Positions 1-11,667 of a stretch of DNA of 64,000 nucleotides are shown piece by piece. The DNA lies in NCBI RefSeq assembly GCF_027580225.2, contig NC_073342.2, forward strand, positions 10,908,501-10,972,500, read 5' to 3'. The stretch is from Misgurnus anguillicaudatus (Eukaryota > Chordata > Actinopteri > Cypriniformes > Cobitidae). Numbering within the stretch: position 1 is the first letter of the stretch; each line of letters begins with the position of its first letter. The notes under the pieces were generated by a model, which saw only the letters and a program-made list of their open reading frames with translations, was not told where the DNA came from and ran no database searches. The translations under genes were made by a program, and so were the position numbers.

Positions 1-2
1 GT

Positions 3-3000
3 TGTGTTAGAAATAAGGTATGGCCTCAAAGTTTTCCAATACCACAGTTTAGTTTTGATGCTGAGATGCAACTGCAAAAAGCTCAGCTGGCTTATCAAAC
101 GGATGGTACTCTTCTCAGCCCCAATAACAAGCTGAAGTCTGACATTTTGGATGCTTTAGCTTCAGAAATAATAAAGTACAAGGCATACCCCTCAACTGCA
201 GATCTTGATGATGTAGCTGCTGCTTTGGTACAGAAGTTCCCTTGCCTCAAAGAAAAAGGCTCTGCAAGTGGCTACTATGGCTGGAAAATAAGTTTAAAAT
301 ACAAGATGGCAAACTTCCGAACAAAATTGAGGAACATAGGATGTTCTGAGCTAAACATCAACTCACACAAGCGAAAAGGATCAGTGGGAAGTCCTAACCA
401 AGTGAAGAAACCTAAAAAAGCTGAGGTAAACTATTGTCCGGATTACCCACTGGGAGAAACAAAAGAAACACTCGAACATCAAAGAATTGCACTACTGTCT
501 GAGGTGACTAAAAGAAACAATGAGCAGGTTATCAGGGGGCTGATGGACAGAACATTTTCGCTTAGAAGACATGAGGTGGTTGAAGATTTGCCTGGCATTG
601 GTGAATTTAAGAATAGATGGCCAGCACTGTTTAATGAACGAGAGGTAAGTCTTTGTAATGTCTTGCTGTAAATACTTAGATGGTGGTTGTAATTTTGAAT
701 TATGAATGATTATTCACATTTAATTGGTTTGTTCATTTGTGGTAATTTTGTATGTGATCTGTAAGTGTTGGTAAAGACATACCCTAAGTGTTGTTGTATT
801 ATAATACTTGTAAGGAAGGTCACGCATATCACTAACTATTTTGATTTGTTCTTTTAAAACTGTATTAGGTTTCTGCAGAATTCAGTAGGATTACAACAAT
901 CCCTTTGGTGTCCAAATTCATGGGTCAGCTCGATCATTTCTCAACTCAGCTTATCAGTGTTTTCAGAAAGAAAGGAGGAGCAGCAGGACAGAAGATCAAC
1001 CACATCATGTCAGTTTTGGATCAGGTATGCCCCCTAAACTCATCATTTTAAATCTGGCAATATTTCCCCCAAATATAAGCTGTCAGTTATTATGCACTAA
1101 GCCTCATGGTATGATACCTCTTGTTTTTTTTCTTCTCTTAATTAGAAAACTGAAGTTAATAATAGTTGCAGTAGGATAAATAATGGCTGAATATCTTTTT
1201 TTCAGTGAAATGCATCTAACGTGTGGCATATTCGATCAGTTCAGATGCATAAACACCACTGTTTTTCAATATTTTACTATGTTATAAGCTCAACTTAGAC
1301 AAATTAATACATACCTATCTTTTTCCAGTGTGTGTACTTCATCTTTGCAGAGCACGTCGTGAATGTGTTAGCATCTAGCCTAGCCTCCTTAGGATCCAAA
1401 CAGGGATGATTTTGGAATGTTGTTACTGCTCTAGAGGTTAAAGTGCTGCAAACTAAGTGCTCTTCCACCATACAATGTAGTTCTAATTTTTTTATCTGCT
1501 TAAAAAAATTCTCCACATTTTATTTTGTGCCACCATACTTACTCGTGTAACTACTCATGTAACAGTCTTTAAATAGGGAAAACATGGAAGTGTTTGATCC
1601 AGGGGTGGGCATCAAAGGCCACAGTCCAGCAGAGTTTAGCTTCAACCTTAATCGAACACAATTGAATGTCATTTCCAAACAGTCCTGAAGACTACAATCA
1701 GATTTTTCAGCTGTGTTCGATTAGGGTTGGAGCTAAACTCTGCAGGGCTGTGGCCCTCAGGACCAGGAATTGTCCACTCCTGGTTTGGTCGCTTCTAAAT
1801 TCATCCCTGTTTGGATCCTAAGGAGTGAATGGGGCTAAGCTAAATGCTAACAAATTCACAACGCACTGTACAAAGGTTAAGTTGCACGCATTGCAAAAAG
1901 ATAGGTATGTATTAATTTGTCTAAGTTGAGCTAATAACATAGTCAAATATTGAAACAGTGGTGTTTTCCTTTAAAACCCATCTCAGTCAAAATGAGATTA
2001 TGATTTTTTAGTAAATGCTCTTTACATAGTGTACGTTACTCAAATAATTTTGCTTAAAAACTTGCTAAATACCACAGTCTGAAATATCAATTTGTAGACC
2101 AGGGGTGGCGAACGTCGGTCCTGGAGAGCCGCAGTCCTGCAGAGTTTAGCTCCAGCTCTAATCAAACACACCTGAACAGGTAATCAAGGTCTAAAGAGTT
2201 ACTAGAAACCTTCAGACAGGTGAGTTTTAATCGGGGTTGGAGCTAAAAACTGCAGGGCTGCGGCTGTCCAGGACCGACGTTCGCCACCCCTCTTGTAGAC
2301 CAACACTTAACGCCTGATATAAAATGCTCATTTAAAAGAAAAGATAAAATTGCATTTGAACCCTTCATATGTTCTGTAATGTAAACTGTTTTAATTTAAA
2401 GGCTTGCATATAGCCTTTTACCATATTTTTCAGAAGCATCAGAGTCAGAATAACTCAGAGATAAAAAATTATTGTGTATCTTTCCTATAACAAAATTTTT
2501 GGTTTAGGATCATTTTCTTTTGTTCTTGTTGTTTTCAGAGATACCCTTATAGAAATAACATTGTCGGATAATTTGTATATAGCAATCATTTTTGCAAGTG
2601 TGAAAAAGCAACCTACTAATAATGGTTTCTTGTTACACTTTTCAGAATGTTTCCATCGAAAAAAGACGTGAATGCATCCTAAAAGCACTCGTTGTTTATG
2701 TGAACGAAGACCCCTCAAACCTTGTGAAGGAGTACATGGTAATTTGAACCTGTTTAACATATCTCTAAAACAAATTTCCCCCTTTCACCAAGATTTTATC
2801 TAATTATTTCTTTTTGTATTTGTTTTTTTAGGATGTTGAACATGAAGAAGCCCAAACCATGATGCGCAACACCACCCTTGGAATCTACGTCATCAACCCT
2901 GAAGGGGCACATGCTACAGACCCTTACCAAGATGTTGGCATCATCATTGAAGGCATCAAAATACTTGAAAACCTTAACAATGTGGCACATGCGTGTTCTA

Positions 3001-3149
3001 TGATGCTTGGACTGATTTATGCATTCAACTTAGCCTACCCGCAAGATTTGAGGTACACTTTTGAGATATTTCAAAAGCTTTTGATGGAGCTAGATGCCAA
3101 CAAGCTGTCAAACAAGGTCCATGTCCTGAAAAATAAGCTTCTTTTCTAA
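3..3149 (+). CDS. 3' part of SAMD3-like multi-exon gene (four coding exons)
   Basis: Coding exons are 3-644, 869-1024, 2646-2738 and 2832-3149 (TAA stop). All three introns are phase 0 with GT donors (GTAAGT, GTATGC, GTAATT) and AG acceptors after pyrimidine tracts. The first frame is open to the window edge, so the 5' end lies outside; about 402 residues are visible. The text WPQSFPIPQF near the start, the Lys-rich linker (KRKGSVGSP...KKPKKAE) and the C-terminal NTTLGIYVI region resemble a multicopy fish family usually named sterile alpha motif domain-containing protein 3-like. The SAM domain itself would be upstream and is not seen. Molecular function is unknown. No stops or frameshifts occur in the four exons, so it may be active. 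The exon structure is strong; the family name is from memory of similar proteins. Confidence 0.8.
1251..1966. repeat. Foldback element in intron 2 of the SAMD3-like gene
   Basis: The ends are inverted copies of each other: AAACACCACTGTT at the left and AACAGTGGTGTTT at the right. The arms continue through a shared block containing ACATACCTATCTTTTT and another containing CTCCTTAGGATCCAAACAGGG. A hAT-type MITE sits in the centre. It is a non-coding, inverted-repeat DNA element. No transposase is visible and I do not know the family. Confidence 0.75.
1600..1782. mobile_element. hAT-type MITE (CAGGGGTGG termini), older copy
   Basis: Begins CAGGGGTGGGCA and ends CCACTCCTG, with an internal GCAGAGTTTAGCT block mirrored near the right end. 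The flanks GTTTGATC and GTTTGGTC match at 7 of 8 bases, an 8-bp target duplication as expected for hAT. It lies inside the foldback at 1251-1966, so it inserted later. Confidence 0.75.
2100..2292. mobile_element. hAT-type MITE with intact 8-bp target duplication
   Basis: 193 bp with terminal inverted repeats (CAGGGGTGGCGAACGTCGGT at the left, mirrored at the right with one mismatch at the last base). It is flanked by a perfect 8-bp duplication TTGTAGAC (2092-2099 and 2293-2300). Same family as 1600-1782 but better preserved. Non-coding. Confidence 0.85.
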
Positions 3150-3200
3150 GTGCTAAGTTGAGGTCAGGATCAAGTGAAGGTACTTGTTTCCGCAATGTTA

Positions 3201-3392
3201 CACTGCAAAAAATTATTTTCAAGAAAATTCTTAGTATTTTTGTCTTGTTTTCAGTAAAAATATCTACAAAATTTTAAATTGAGAAAAAAACTCTAGTTTT
3301 TAGACTAAAAATATCAAATTAAATTAATTTTTATTTTTTATATTTTTACTGAAAACAAGACAAAAATACTAAGAATTTTTTTCTTGAAAATC
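3201..3392. mobile_element. Palindromic MITE in the 3' UTR or flank
   Basis: Left arm starts CACTGCAAAAAATTATTTTC. The blocks TCTTAGTATTTTTGTCTTG and TTTCAGTAAAAATAT recur inverted at 3340-3390. This arrangement is a common teleost palindromic element. It starts about 50 bp after the stop codon of the SAMD3-like gene, so it may lie in its 3' UTR. Confidence 0.75.
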
Positions 3393-3463
3393 ATTATACT
3401 CGGTATACTGTTGACTGTTACAGTACATTTGTTCCAGTACTGCTTTCAGAATTTCTTGTTTTA

Positions 3464-3469
3464 AATAAA
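3464..3469 (+). promoter_or_regulatory. Candidate poly(A) signal AATAAA of the SAMD3-like gene
   Basis: AATAAA about 315 bp after the stop codon. Other AATAAA sequences occur at 3787 and near 3921, so the site used cannot be decided from sequence. The rest of 3393-4403 is AT-rich flank with degenerate repeat ends (a run TTAATTTAATTCAACTAAAC at 4035 and TTTTTTGAGTGTG at 4176) and no gene that I can see. Confidence 0.4.
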
Positions 3470-4403
3470 TCCATTGTTACTTTTCCCAATTTAAAGAGGC
3501 ACAGACTGCAAGAGAGACTTTTCTCCCACTTAATTTCATTTATAGGCAATGTGCTTTTATTTTCTGTATTTTATTGTATTTTGCTTTTAATAAGAAAATG
3601 GAAAAGTTTTAAAAATACAGATTTTGAACAAATACATCTTGTTGGACATTTGTAAAAGGTATGTTCCTAAATGCATTCAATATATTCACTGTATATGTTT
3701 TACCTAAAATAGTAAGACATTATTTACAGAGTTCAGATTTTGCATACATTTTTATTGTTAAAAATGTGTAAAATTGTTTTACTTACAATAAAAAGAAAAA
3801 ACAGTGAGACAATATTCCCAGGGTACATATTTTTCACATTATTACTATTATTAATATTATTATTATTAAAAATGTAATTATGTATGTGTAACATTTTAAA
3901 TTGTTGAAATGCACTCCCTAAATAAAGTAATGCAAAGCAAAAAACTGATTTTTATTTTGGTTGAATGTAAAAAACTATATATAGTTTAGTTGAACTTAAT
4001 TAAGTTAATTATTTAAAACAAAAACAAGAAAGTTAATTTAATTCAACTAAACAAGATTGCATTATGTTTATATAAAAAACTTAAGTTTACTGAAATGGAT
4101 AATGTTACATAAATTCAACACACTTTGTTAGGTGGAACCTGTTGACAAAAAAAAGTTAATTAAATCCAACATATTATTTTTTTGAGTGTGTGGCACAAGG
4201 GGAGTTTCTGCACGGGAGCGCCCCCTGGCGTTCGGATGTGCCTGGATTTCACCGTAATTCATTCAAATTCATTAATTGAAAAAACACACATTTGCATGGT
4301 TAATCGTTACACCCCTACTTTTATTATAACAAAAACACCCTTGAGGGGGCAAACAAAGACAATAATCTAAATAAATAACATAACGTGACGTAATGTAACA
4401 GCA

Positions 4404-4580
4404 GAGGTGGAAAGAGTAATAAAAAATTTTACTCAAGTAAAAGTAAAGTTACTTTAATAATATTTTCCTTAAGTAAAAGTAAAGTTACTTGTCTAAAAAT
4501 CTACTCAAGTAAAAATAAAAAGTAAGTCATTTTAAATTTACTCAGAGTAAAAGTTACTTTTTTTGCAGCGGGGAGAGGTG
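4404..4580. repeat. ACTCAAGTAAAAGTA-type teleost repeat
   Basis: GAGGTGGAAAGAGTAA is followed by three diverged copies of a unit built on ACTCAAGTAAAAGTAAAGTTAC. This text is common in fish genomes as the end of DNA transposons. No matching opposite end was found here. Confidence 0.55.
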
Positions 4581-4994
4581 GAGTTTACTAACTGTAAACA
4601 ATTTTTTTAATGTAACTTGAGTATAACTTTTTTGCCAGCATAGCTTTACAAAAATCTCACCAACTTGAAATCAAATGCCAAAAATATTTAAAGAACATGT
4701 CACATTTCAAAAAAGGTGTACAATGCTAAATGAATTAAATATAATTTAACCTACATTAAAACAAAGTGCATGTGAACTTCACAGCAGCCAACTAAAAAAA
4801 GTTTTATTTTTTGTTTTTATTTGGAGGTTTCTTTCCTTTTTTGGCAGAGACTTTTGGCACTGTGGGCAATACCACTTTCCCTTTGGTGCAATCTTAACAT
4901 TAATATGCACGAGTAGTGAAACCACTTAATATGACCTGTTGCATTATCACATAGAATCATCTTTCCAAACTCAACCAGGCCACATAAACACCAG

Positions 4995-6252
4995 GGGCCC
5001 TATCTTGCACCCAGCGCAATTGACTTTGTCAGTGATGCATGTATCATTTCGTATTTTGCACCGGCGCACAGCAGGGTTTTCCCTCCACAGACGCACGTCG
5101 GCAAACTAGGGAATGAACTTGCGCTCCCTGGGCGGTTCAGCGCAAAAAAGGAGGCGTGCTCCGGCGCAAACCATCTCTTATGCTATTTTGCAGTTTCAAA
5201 AAACAATTGCGCTACTAACCAAAAAAAAAACTAGTCTAAAGTCAGTGGCGCGTTGCGCGTGGTTCATTATGCTATTTTAAGGGCGCATGCTTGACCATAA
5301 TGTATACCGTGCACAACGCGCATTGCTTATCTAATCTATGCAACAGTTATTTTTGCAAATCATAAATTGTTACAATAAAATGTAGATAACATGAGATAAG
5401 GAAAATCATTGTGGTGAGCATTGTGGTGATAGTTTTTATTTATTTTGTGTGGCAGCGTTAAACAATTATCATGCAAATAACGATTAAAATATTTTCATAA
5501 GTTTGTTGTGTGACTGTATTACGTTTATTTTATGTAAATAATAATTAAAATGTTTTCATAAGAAACCTTAATGTATATGAACTTGATTTGTAAGTGTACT
5601 TTGGGGTTGGACCTTGCTTGTGTTTCCGATTTCAAAGCCCCCAAACCCTTTCAGCGGTGAGGGTGCACGCAGCGATGTCCTCTGCTGGCGTCAGCTCATG
5701 TGTAGAGGCAGATCCACCTCCTGTTACACGGCGTGTCCAATTTATGCTGGCAAGCTTGGGATTCCCCCGTCTCCTGACATCATTGTAGCGCTTGGCGCAA
5801 TGATGGGGAAGCCAGCTGATGAGACAATTGTGGCTATATTTCCTCTCACGCCTGTTTAACCGACGCTGATTTGGGCGGGTTTCTCCTATCCCCATACAAA
5901 ATAACTTCTCTGTCTTTGACTGCTCTTACAAGAATGTGGGTCTCTTCAGCTGTGAACCGCTCCTGGCGTGCGCCTGGTAAATCCGTCATGATAATAGCAA
6001 CCCGCCATTGGACCTTGCGCCCTTGCGTTTAAAGGGAATGTTGGATAGCGTTCTGATTGGTTTATTTGACGTTACGCCCAAACCACACCTATGAATAATG
6101 AACCTACTTCAGACCAACCCCTTATTGATTTGCGTCTGGTGCAAGTGTTATTTCTCCCGCCGTGAAAATAGCAACAGCGCCCAAGATCCGCCCACAAAGT
6201 CACTTGCGCTCTGCGCTTCGCACTTGCGTTTCAGATCGTTAAAATAGGGCCC
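4995..6252 (-). mobile_element. PIF/Harbinger-like element with CAG target duplication
   Basis: Ends are GGGCCCTAT and ATAGGGCCC, flanked by CAG on both sides (4992-4994, 6253-6255). The interior is GCGCA-rich and holds a decayed Myb/SANT-like gene on the minus strand. It interrupts the YqaJ/PHD pseudogene: the coding text on each side joins if the element and one CAG are removed. No DDE transposase is present, so it is non-autonomous. Confidence 0.75.
5632..5989 (-). pseudogene. Myb/SANT-like protein remnant of the Harbinger-like element
   Basis: From the ATG at 5989 the minus strand reads QERFTAEETHILVRAVKDRE, a typical first helix of Harbinger Myb/SANT-like proteins, and runs to a TGA near 5850. 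After a frame change, AKRYNDVRRRGNPKLA and TGGGSASTHELTPAED follow, matching the later Myb helix and linker of the same family. In active elements this protein helps the transposase bind DNA. Stops and a frameshift make it non-functional. The stretch lacks the partner nuclease gene. Confidence 0.65.
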
Positions 6253-7982
6253 CAGGTTTTTTTCTTGGTCACTGGCACTTGCAGCACAATCAGAACCATG
6301 TGATTCAGTTGAGGCAAATATTCCAGGTTGTGAGAACACAGTGGCAATTGGAAATGAAAGCCTTGTGTAAAACTTGCCAACTAACTCTGGCATAATTGCT
6401 CTGTTGAAAATGTTCTTACTTTTCTGGCATATCATACCCCAGAACTCTTCATCAAGTAAAATTTGCTCAACATGCAAATCCTTTTCTGTCCAAACAACAA
6501 AATATGCTGATTCCAGTTGGCACACCCCAAATTGAGTTTGCACCTGGTAGAAATAGTGGTGGTTTCGGTTAAGTATCAGTTTCCCTTCACTGTCCTTCTC
6601 CAAGTAAGATACACTCTCTAACTTGTCACTTTTCACACAGAATGGATATTTCACTTCAATTACACTGACACCACAACAGTCACAAGAAACAATACCCTCG
6701 GGAGAAGCACCCAAGAATGGCCCACTTGGATTTATGAAGAAACCGGTGTCGTGTACTTTCACGTTTTCATGAGCTTCCTTATGCACATCTTATGCACACA
6801 CTTTTAATGAAGCTTTGTGATGGTTGTTTTGGATCAGTGCAACATGCAGTTTTCATTTTAGATGCTGTAATTCGACCAGCACGAAATCGAAACCAGGGAA
6901 CAAGGAGGCTTGATCCCTTGTAGCGACCTCAACTGCCTTTGCTTGCTCCTCTGATACCGAAACGTCAACATCTTTCCACATAGACAATAGATCACTATAA
7001 TCCATGTGAACTGCTTCAGCATAATTCATCTTGCCAACTCTTTTACTTGAGATCTCTTTGTTACAGTAAAGTCAATCTTTTGGCATTCCCTGTATTCCAC
7101 CTTTGACAGTGCAGTAGGCAACAGCCAATATGCCTTTTCTTGCGTCACTGTCTTTGAGTCCCTCAACTTCACTGTTTCTTCAATGAGAAACAATAGACCT
7201 TTTATGCACTTCCGCATTTTTTGACTGTAATACGTTAACAAAGTGTATTACAACTTCCTATTATAGTAGCGGCAGATACGAAAAATAGCAGAGTCAAAAA
7301 GTCGCATTTCTGTGGTGTTCAAGGCTGTTCGTCTTCCAACCAGAAACAGCCCTACCTTTATAATAGTTTATAATAGTAATAGTAAGTGAAGAAAGTGCCG
7401 CAGCAAGAACAGTGAACATGCAAGAACGGGAAACTTTTGCCAACCAGCATTCTGTCTGTATTAAAACCTCCAGTTTGTGAGGCTCTTCGCTCTCTCTCAT
7501 TGATCTGAAGCATCTACCTCTCACTACTACCTGTCCCTGTAGTATATTTGATACTTTAACCGCATTTAGAAAACCGCACGCAAGAAAACATTGCGTGTTA
7601 TCTCTCATATAGAAATACACAACTTTGCAGCAGACTGCCAGTATTATTTACCTAGTACAGCAGCTACACCAAATTACTGGTTGTTATGTTAATCTTATGC
7701 CATCTCACTTAAACATAACTTACACACGACATATTCACTGCGATGTGTTAAATCTTATATTACAAATTCACAACCCCTAGATTTACAATTAACGTAAACG
7801 GAATTATAGCCGATTGTGTAGCTATAGCTTACCTTGATAAATGTGGATAAACGCCGCGTGGAAGAATTTATATCCATTATCCAGTTTGTTCCCATTAGTG
7901 GACGAATGTATACCCACACTCTTCATCACATCGGCGCTGGTGAACTTCGGTAGACAAGTTAGGAAAGTTGGAAACACTCTAG

Positions 7983-8287
7983 CCCTACAAAAAAATCCAG
8001 CTAAAACCAGCATAAGCTGGTAGCTGGTTTTAGCTGGTTTAAGGTGGTTTACGGTGGTCCTCCCAGCCTGACACAGCTGGTCATGCTGGTGGGCCAGCTG
8101 GTATTCCAGCATGACTAGCTAAGTCCAGCTAGACCAGCTTAAAATGTGACCAAAACACAGCTAGACCAGCTTGCTACACCAGCAAAACCAGCTTCCTACA
8201 CCAGCAAAAACAGCTAAAACCAAGCTGGGGACCAGCTAAAACCAGCTCACCAGCTTATGCTGGTCTTAGCTGGATTTTTCAGTAGGG
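7983..8287. mobile_element. CCAGC-rich palindromic MITE inserted behind a start codon
   Basis: Starts CCCTACAAAAAAATCCAGCT and ends AGCTGGATTTTTCAGTAGGG. The interior is almost all ACCAGC/GCTGGT in both directions, so the single strand would fold strongly. AG is duplicated on both sides (7981-7982, 8288-8289). Removing it joins the ATG of the minus-strand pseudogene in frame with the exon at about 7980-7833. Confidence 0.8.
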
Positions 8288-8296
8288 AGCTGCCAT

Positions 8297-8614
8297 TTCT
8301 CCACCAACAACAAAGCTTACCAGAATTGCGTTTACGCTTTGTTTACGTATTTCTGGTTTTTGCGTAAATGGTCTATAATGCAGCGACATGTGTGCATGTT
8401 TCTCCGAGGCCAGCCATACATGTGCAGTGGGCTCCAAGTATACGACCAGACTTCTCAGCGATTATCCAGGGTTCGAGGGGAAAACCAAATATAAGACTCT
8501 AAGAATAACAAAAGAGTTTCTCACCACTTTTTTACATCAATAAATAATAACATGTAGGCTTATCTGCATCACTGATTCATAATTAAGGCATCTTTAACTG
8601 AAGGGTAGGAATAT
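8297..8614. other. Unassigned spacer
   Basis: About 320 bp upstream of the pseudogene start. I see no open frame of note, no clear repeat and no recognisable core promoter. Confidence 0.4.
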
Positions 8615-8850
8615 ATAGACCATTTCACAAGATGTAAACAACACTGGTCCAGAAACACTTCCTGTTTCAGTTTGTGGCTGTTTTTTATTTCACATATATC
8701 ATTACCTTTAAGATGTTTGTTTAACTTTTTGATTATTTGATTTTTGATGTTCTGTTCATTGTATTTTATCCCAACGTTTATCTAGTGTTAAAAACTGAAA
8801 CAGGAAGTGCTTCTGGACCAGTGTTGTTTACATATTTTATAATGGTCTAT
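8615..8850. mobile_element. Palindromic MITE (ATAGACCATTT termini)
   Basis: ATAGACCATTTCACAAGATG at the left is mirrored by ATTTTATAATGGTCTAT at the right. Both arms contain ACACTGGTCCAGAA and CACTTCCTGTTTCAG or their complements. Arms are about 60-70 bp. Flanking TA dinucleotides fit, but do not prove, a Tc1/mariner-type origin. Confidence 0.7.
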
Positions 8851-8921
8851 TAGCTTGGTAGCTTCAGCCAACTCTTTTTCAATATAATAGGATGTGTTTT
8901 TTTGGGGTGTCAGAATGTACA

Positions 8922-8926
<5 letters not shown>

Positions 8927-8979
<53 letters not shown>
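8927..8979. repeat. (AT)n microsatellite
   Basis: About 26 AT units directly left of the Tc1 element, which used a TA inside this tract as its target. Confidence 0.95.
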
Positions 8980-8982
<3 letters not shown>

Positions 8983-9282
8983 TCTTGTTCAAAATAATAG
9001 CAGTACAATGTGACTAACCAGAATAATCAAGGTTTTTAGTATATTTTTTATTGCTACGTGGCAAACAAGTTACCAGTAGGTTCAGTAGATTCTCAGAAAA
9101 CAAACAAGACCCAGCATTCATGATATGCACGCTCTTAAGGCTGTGCAATTGGGCAATTAGTTGAAAGGGGTGTGTTAAAAAAAATAGCAGTGTGGCATTC
9201 AATCACTGAGGTCATCAATTTTGTGAAGAAACAGGTGTGAATCAGGTGGCCCCTATTTAAGGATGAAGCCAACACTGAGAAA

Positions 9283-10262
9283 ATGGGTCGTTCAAGACAT
9301 TGTTCAGAAGAACAGCGTACTTTGATTAAAAAGTTGATTGGAGAGGGGAAAACCTATAAAGAGGTGCAAAAAATGATAGGCTGTTCAGCTAAAATGATCT
9401 CCAATGCCTTAAAATGGAGAGCAAAACCAGAGAGACGAGGAAGAAAACGGTAGACAACCATCAAAATGGATAGAAGAATAACCAGAATGGCAAAGGCTCA
9501 GCCAATGATCACCTCCAGGATGATCAAAGACAGTCTGGAGTTACCTGTAAGTACTGTGACAGTTAGAAGACATCTGTGTGAAGCTAATCTATTTTCAAGA
9601 ATCCCCCGCAAAGTCCCTTTGTTAAAAAAAAGGCATGTGCAGAAGAGGTTACAATTTGCCAAAGAACACATCAACTGGCCTAAAGAGAAATGGAGGAACA
9701 TTTTGTGGACTGATGAGAGTAAAATTGTTCTTTTTGGGTCCAAGGGCCACAGGCAGTTTGTGAGACGACCCCAAACTCTGAATTCAAGCCACAGTGAAAG
9801 ACAGTGAAGCATGGAGGTGCAAACATCATGATATGGGCATGTTTCTCCTACTATGGTGTTGGGCCTATTTATCGCATACCAGGGATCATGGATCAGTTTG
9901 CATATGTTAAAATACTTGAAGAGGTCATGTTGCCCTATGCTGAAGAGGACATGCCCTTGAAATGGTTGTTTCAACAAGACAATGACCCAAAACACACTAG
10001 TAAACGGGCAAAGTCTTGGTTCCAAACCAACAATATTAATGTTATGGAGTGGCCAGCCCAATCTCCAGACCTTAATCCAATTGAGAACTTGTGGGGTGAT
10101 ATCAAAAATGCTGTAAAACCAAGAAATGTGAATGAATTGTGGAATGTTGTTAAAGAATCATGGAGTGGAATAACAGCTGAGAGGTGCCACAAGTTGGTTG
10201 ACTCCATGCCACACAGATGTCAAGCAGTTTTAAAAAACTGTGGTCATACAACTAAATATTAG
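9283..10262 (+). pseudogene. Tc1 transposase (DD34E), one stop and one frameshift
   Basis: The ATG at 9283 opens MGRSRHCSEEQRTLIKK, the first helix-turn-helix of the paired-like DNA-binding region. A TAG at 9451 (codon 57) follows an RGRKR hook. The frame resumes to about 9768, where one base is missing in a C run, and continues in another frame to 10262. Catalytic positions are all visible: D in LWTDESK, D in FQQDNDPKH and E in SPDLNPIENLW, with 34 residues between the second D and the E. The product would cut and paste the element at TA sites. Two lesions make this copy non-autonomous, although the catalytic residues are intact. Confidence 0.9.
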
Positions 10263-10465
10263 TTTAGTGATTCACAGGATTGCTAAATCCCAGAAAAAAA
10301 AAACGTTTGTACAAAATAGTTTTGAGTTTGTACAGTCAAAGGTAGACACTGCTATTTTTTTGAACACACCCCTTTCAACTAATTGCCCAATTGCACAGCC
10401 TTAAGAGCGTGCATATCATGAATGCTGGGTCTTGTTTGTTTTCTGAGAATCTACTGAACCTACTG

Positions 10466-11667
10466 GGGCCTATACCATGAAGCCGGTTTAAGTGGATAGC
10501 CAGGTAAGTTTAAGATTAGTTTGCGCCAACCCTGGGTTTTAGGTACCATGAAAGCAGCGCGGCTTTAATCGGTCTTCGTCGCCATGGTATCTTACGCTGC
10601 ACGGCTAACCTGCCCCGGGGCAGGTTATGTTCTGGATTCGAGATCTGAGACTGCAGTTTGACCAATCAGCTGCGAGCAAAGAAATATATAGCTGACGTAA
10701 CTACAGCGTCTCCGCGCAAATTTTATTTATTTGTATTTTTTTATTGAACATATTCAAATATAAACATTAAGGCATATTTAACAATCACCATTTTCCATGT
10801 TGATACCGCATTTAAAGAAAAAAAAGAGGAAAAAAACTAAGTAAAAAAGGAGGGCGAGGTTTCCAAAGCAGAAATAAGTCTAAGGAGAGTTTTTAGTTTT
10901 CCCTTGCCCAGTTATTTGTATGAAATATCTAGATTTTCCACGGAAGGAATCTCTTATCTTTGCAAACTTCTAGCCTCACATAAGAAATGTATTACGTTGA
11001 ATCCGTGCCCTAACTGTACCTTAAATGATGTGTATTGCGTTGCGCTTTTTTGCAAGTGGTACATACTTGTATGCGGTCGATGGGGAAAACACGGTTTGCA
11101 TGCGCAAGGTGGTCCTCGGCTCGCACTGTAAAAAAGCCTACATTAACAGCTTCATAGTGTTCCCCGGACATTTCCCGACCATGTCTTTAAAAGAGGGCTA
11201 TTAGTATTATAAAATTCTCTGTAAGATTATTAACAAATTTAACAATGTAAAAAAAAAAATGTTTAAAAAAGCATGTTTCACTTTGGGTACCTAAATATAT
11301 TATACAATGAAGTACATGTTAATGTACATGTTATATTAAAAAGAGCAGAGGCAGTATTATTTCGCTCTTGAAATTAATCTTCATACTTTTGTATAATTAG
11401 CTCATGTTCCTCCGCTAAAAAAATACACTGCTCGTACGGGCTCCCTCTATTTCTATTCCGATTGGTTGTTCGGTGCAGACGTCACTCTTTTACGTGCACG
11501 CGCGGGTGGAGTAATCATAGCCTAAAGATCAAAGCCTGAGTTGACAGAGAAAGTTGATAAGCCGCTTCATGGGACCAATAAAGCCTGATTGCATCGGTTT
11601 GGTTTTGTCAACTCAAAACCAATCCTTTAACCCCGAGTTTGTTCAGCTACCTTCATGGTATAGGCCC
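10466..11667. mobile_element. Nested element with GGGCCTATACC ends and CTG target duplication
   Basis: Inverted ends GGGCCTATACCATGAAG and CTTCATGGTATAGGCCC, flanked by CTG on both sides (10463-10465, 11668-11670). Removing it and one CTG restores the Tc1 right inverted repeat. No convincing gene inside. Ends and target site resemble the Harbinger-like element at 4995-6252, so I place it tentatively in that group. Confidence 0.7.

Larger units (their letters stand above)
4805..8296 (-). pseudogene. Decayed SWIM / YqaJ-nuclease / PHD-like gene, broken by two insertions
   Basis: Read on the minus strand. A start codon at 8296 is followed after a few codons by the MITE at 7983-8287, then an exon through 7833 with a GTAAGC donor. 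The next coding block (about 7600-7294) has Cys-rich text suggesting a degenerate SWIM zinc finger. Blocks at 7241-7026 and about 7020-6790 follow in shifting frames ([13 protein letters not shown]). The best preserved part is 6786-6256: GFFINPSGPFLGASPEGI then VIEVKYPF, which fits a YqaJ/lambda-exonuclease PD-(D/E)xK core. After the Harbinger-like element, 4990-4805 reads C-x-C, ILCDN, WFHYSC, WYCPQC, a PHD-like finger, then a stop. Several frameshifts show it is dead. This combination occurs in multicopy animal proteins of unclear, probably transposon-linked, role. Confidence 0.7.

Noticed and set aside
5594..5859. Plus-strand frames in the Harbinger-like element
   Set aside because: The minus strand carries recognisable Myb/SANT text over the same bases; the plus frames are its shadow.
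7983..8287. CCAGC-rich region as a tandem repeat gene
   Set aside because: Repeats point both ways and the ends are inverted. It is a MITE; open frames across it arise from the repeat.
9498..10061. 187-codon open frame on the minus strand inside the Tc1 transposase
   Set aside because: It is the antisense shadow of the transposase coding region, with no known motif.
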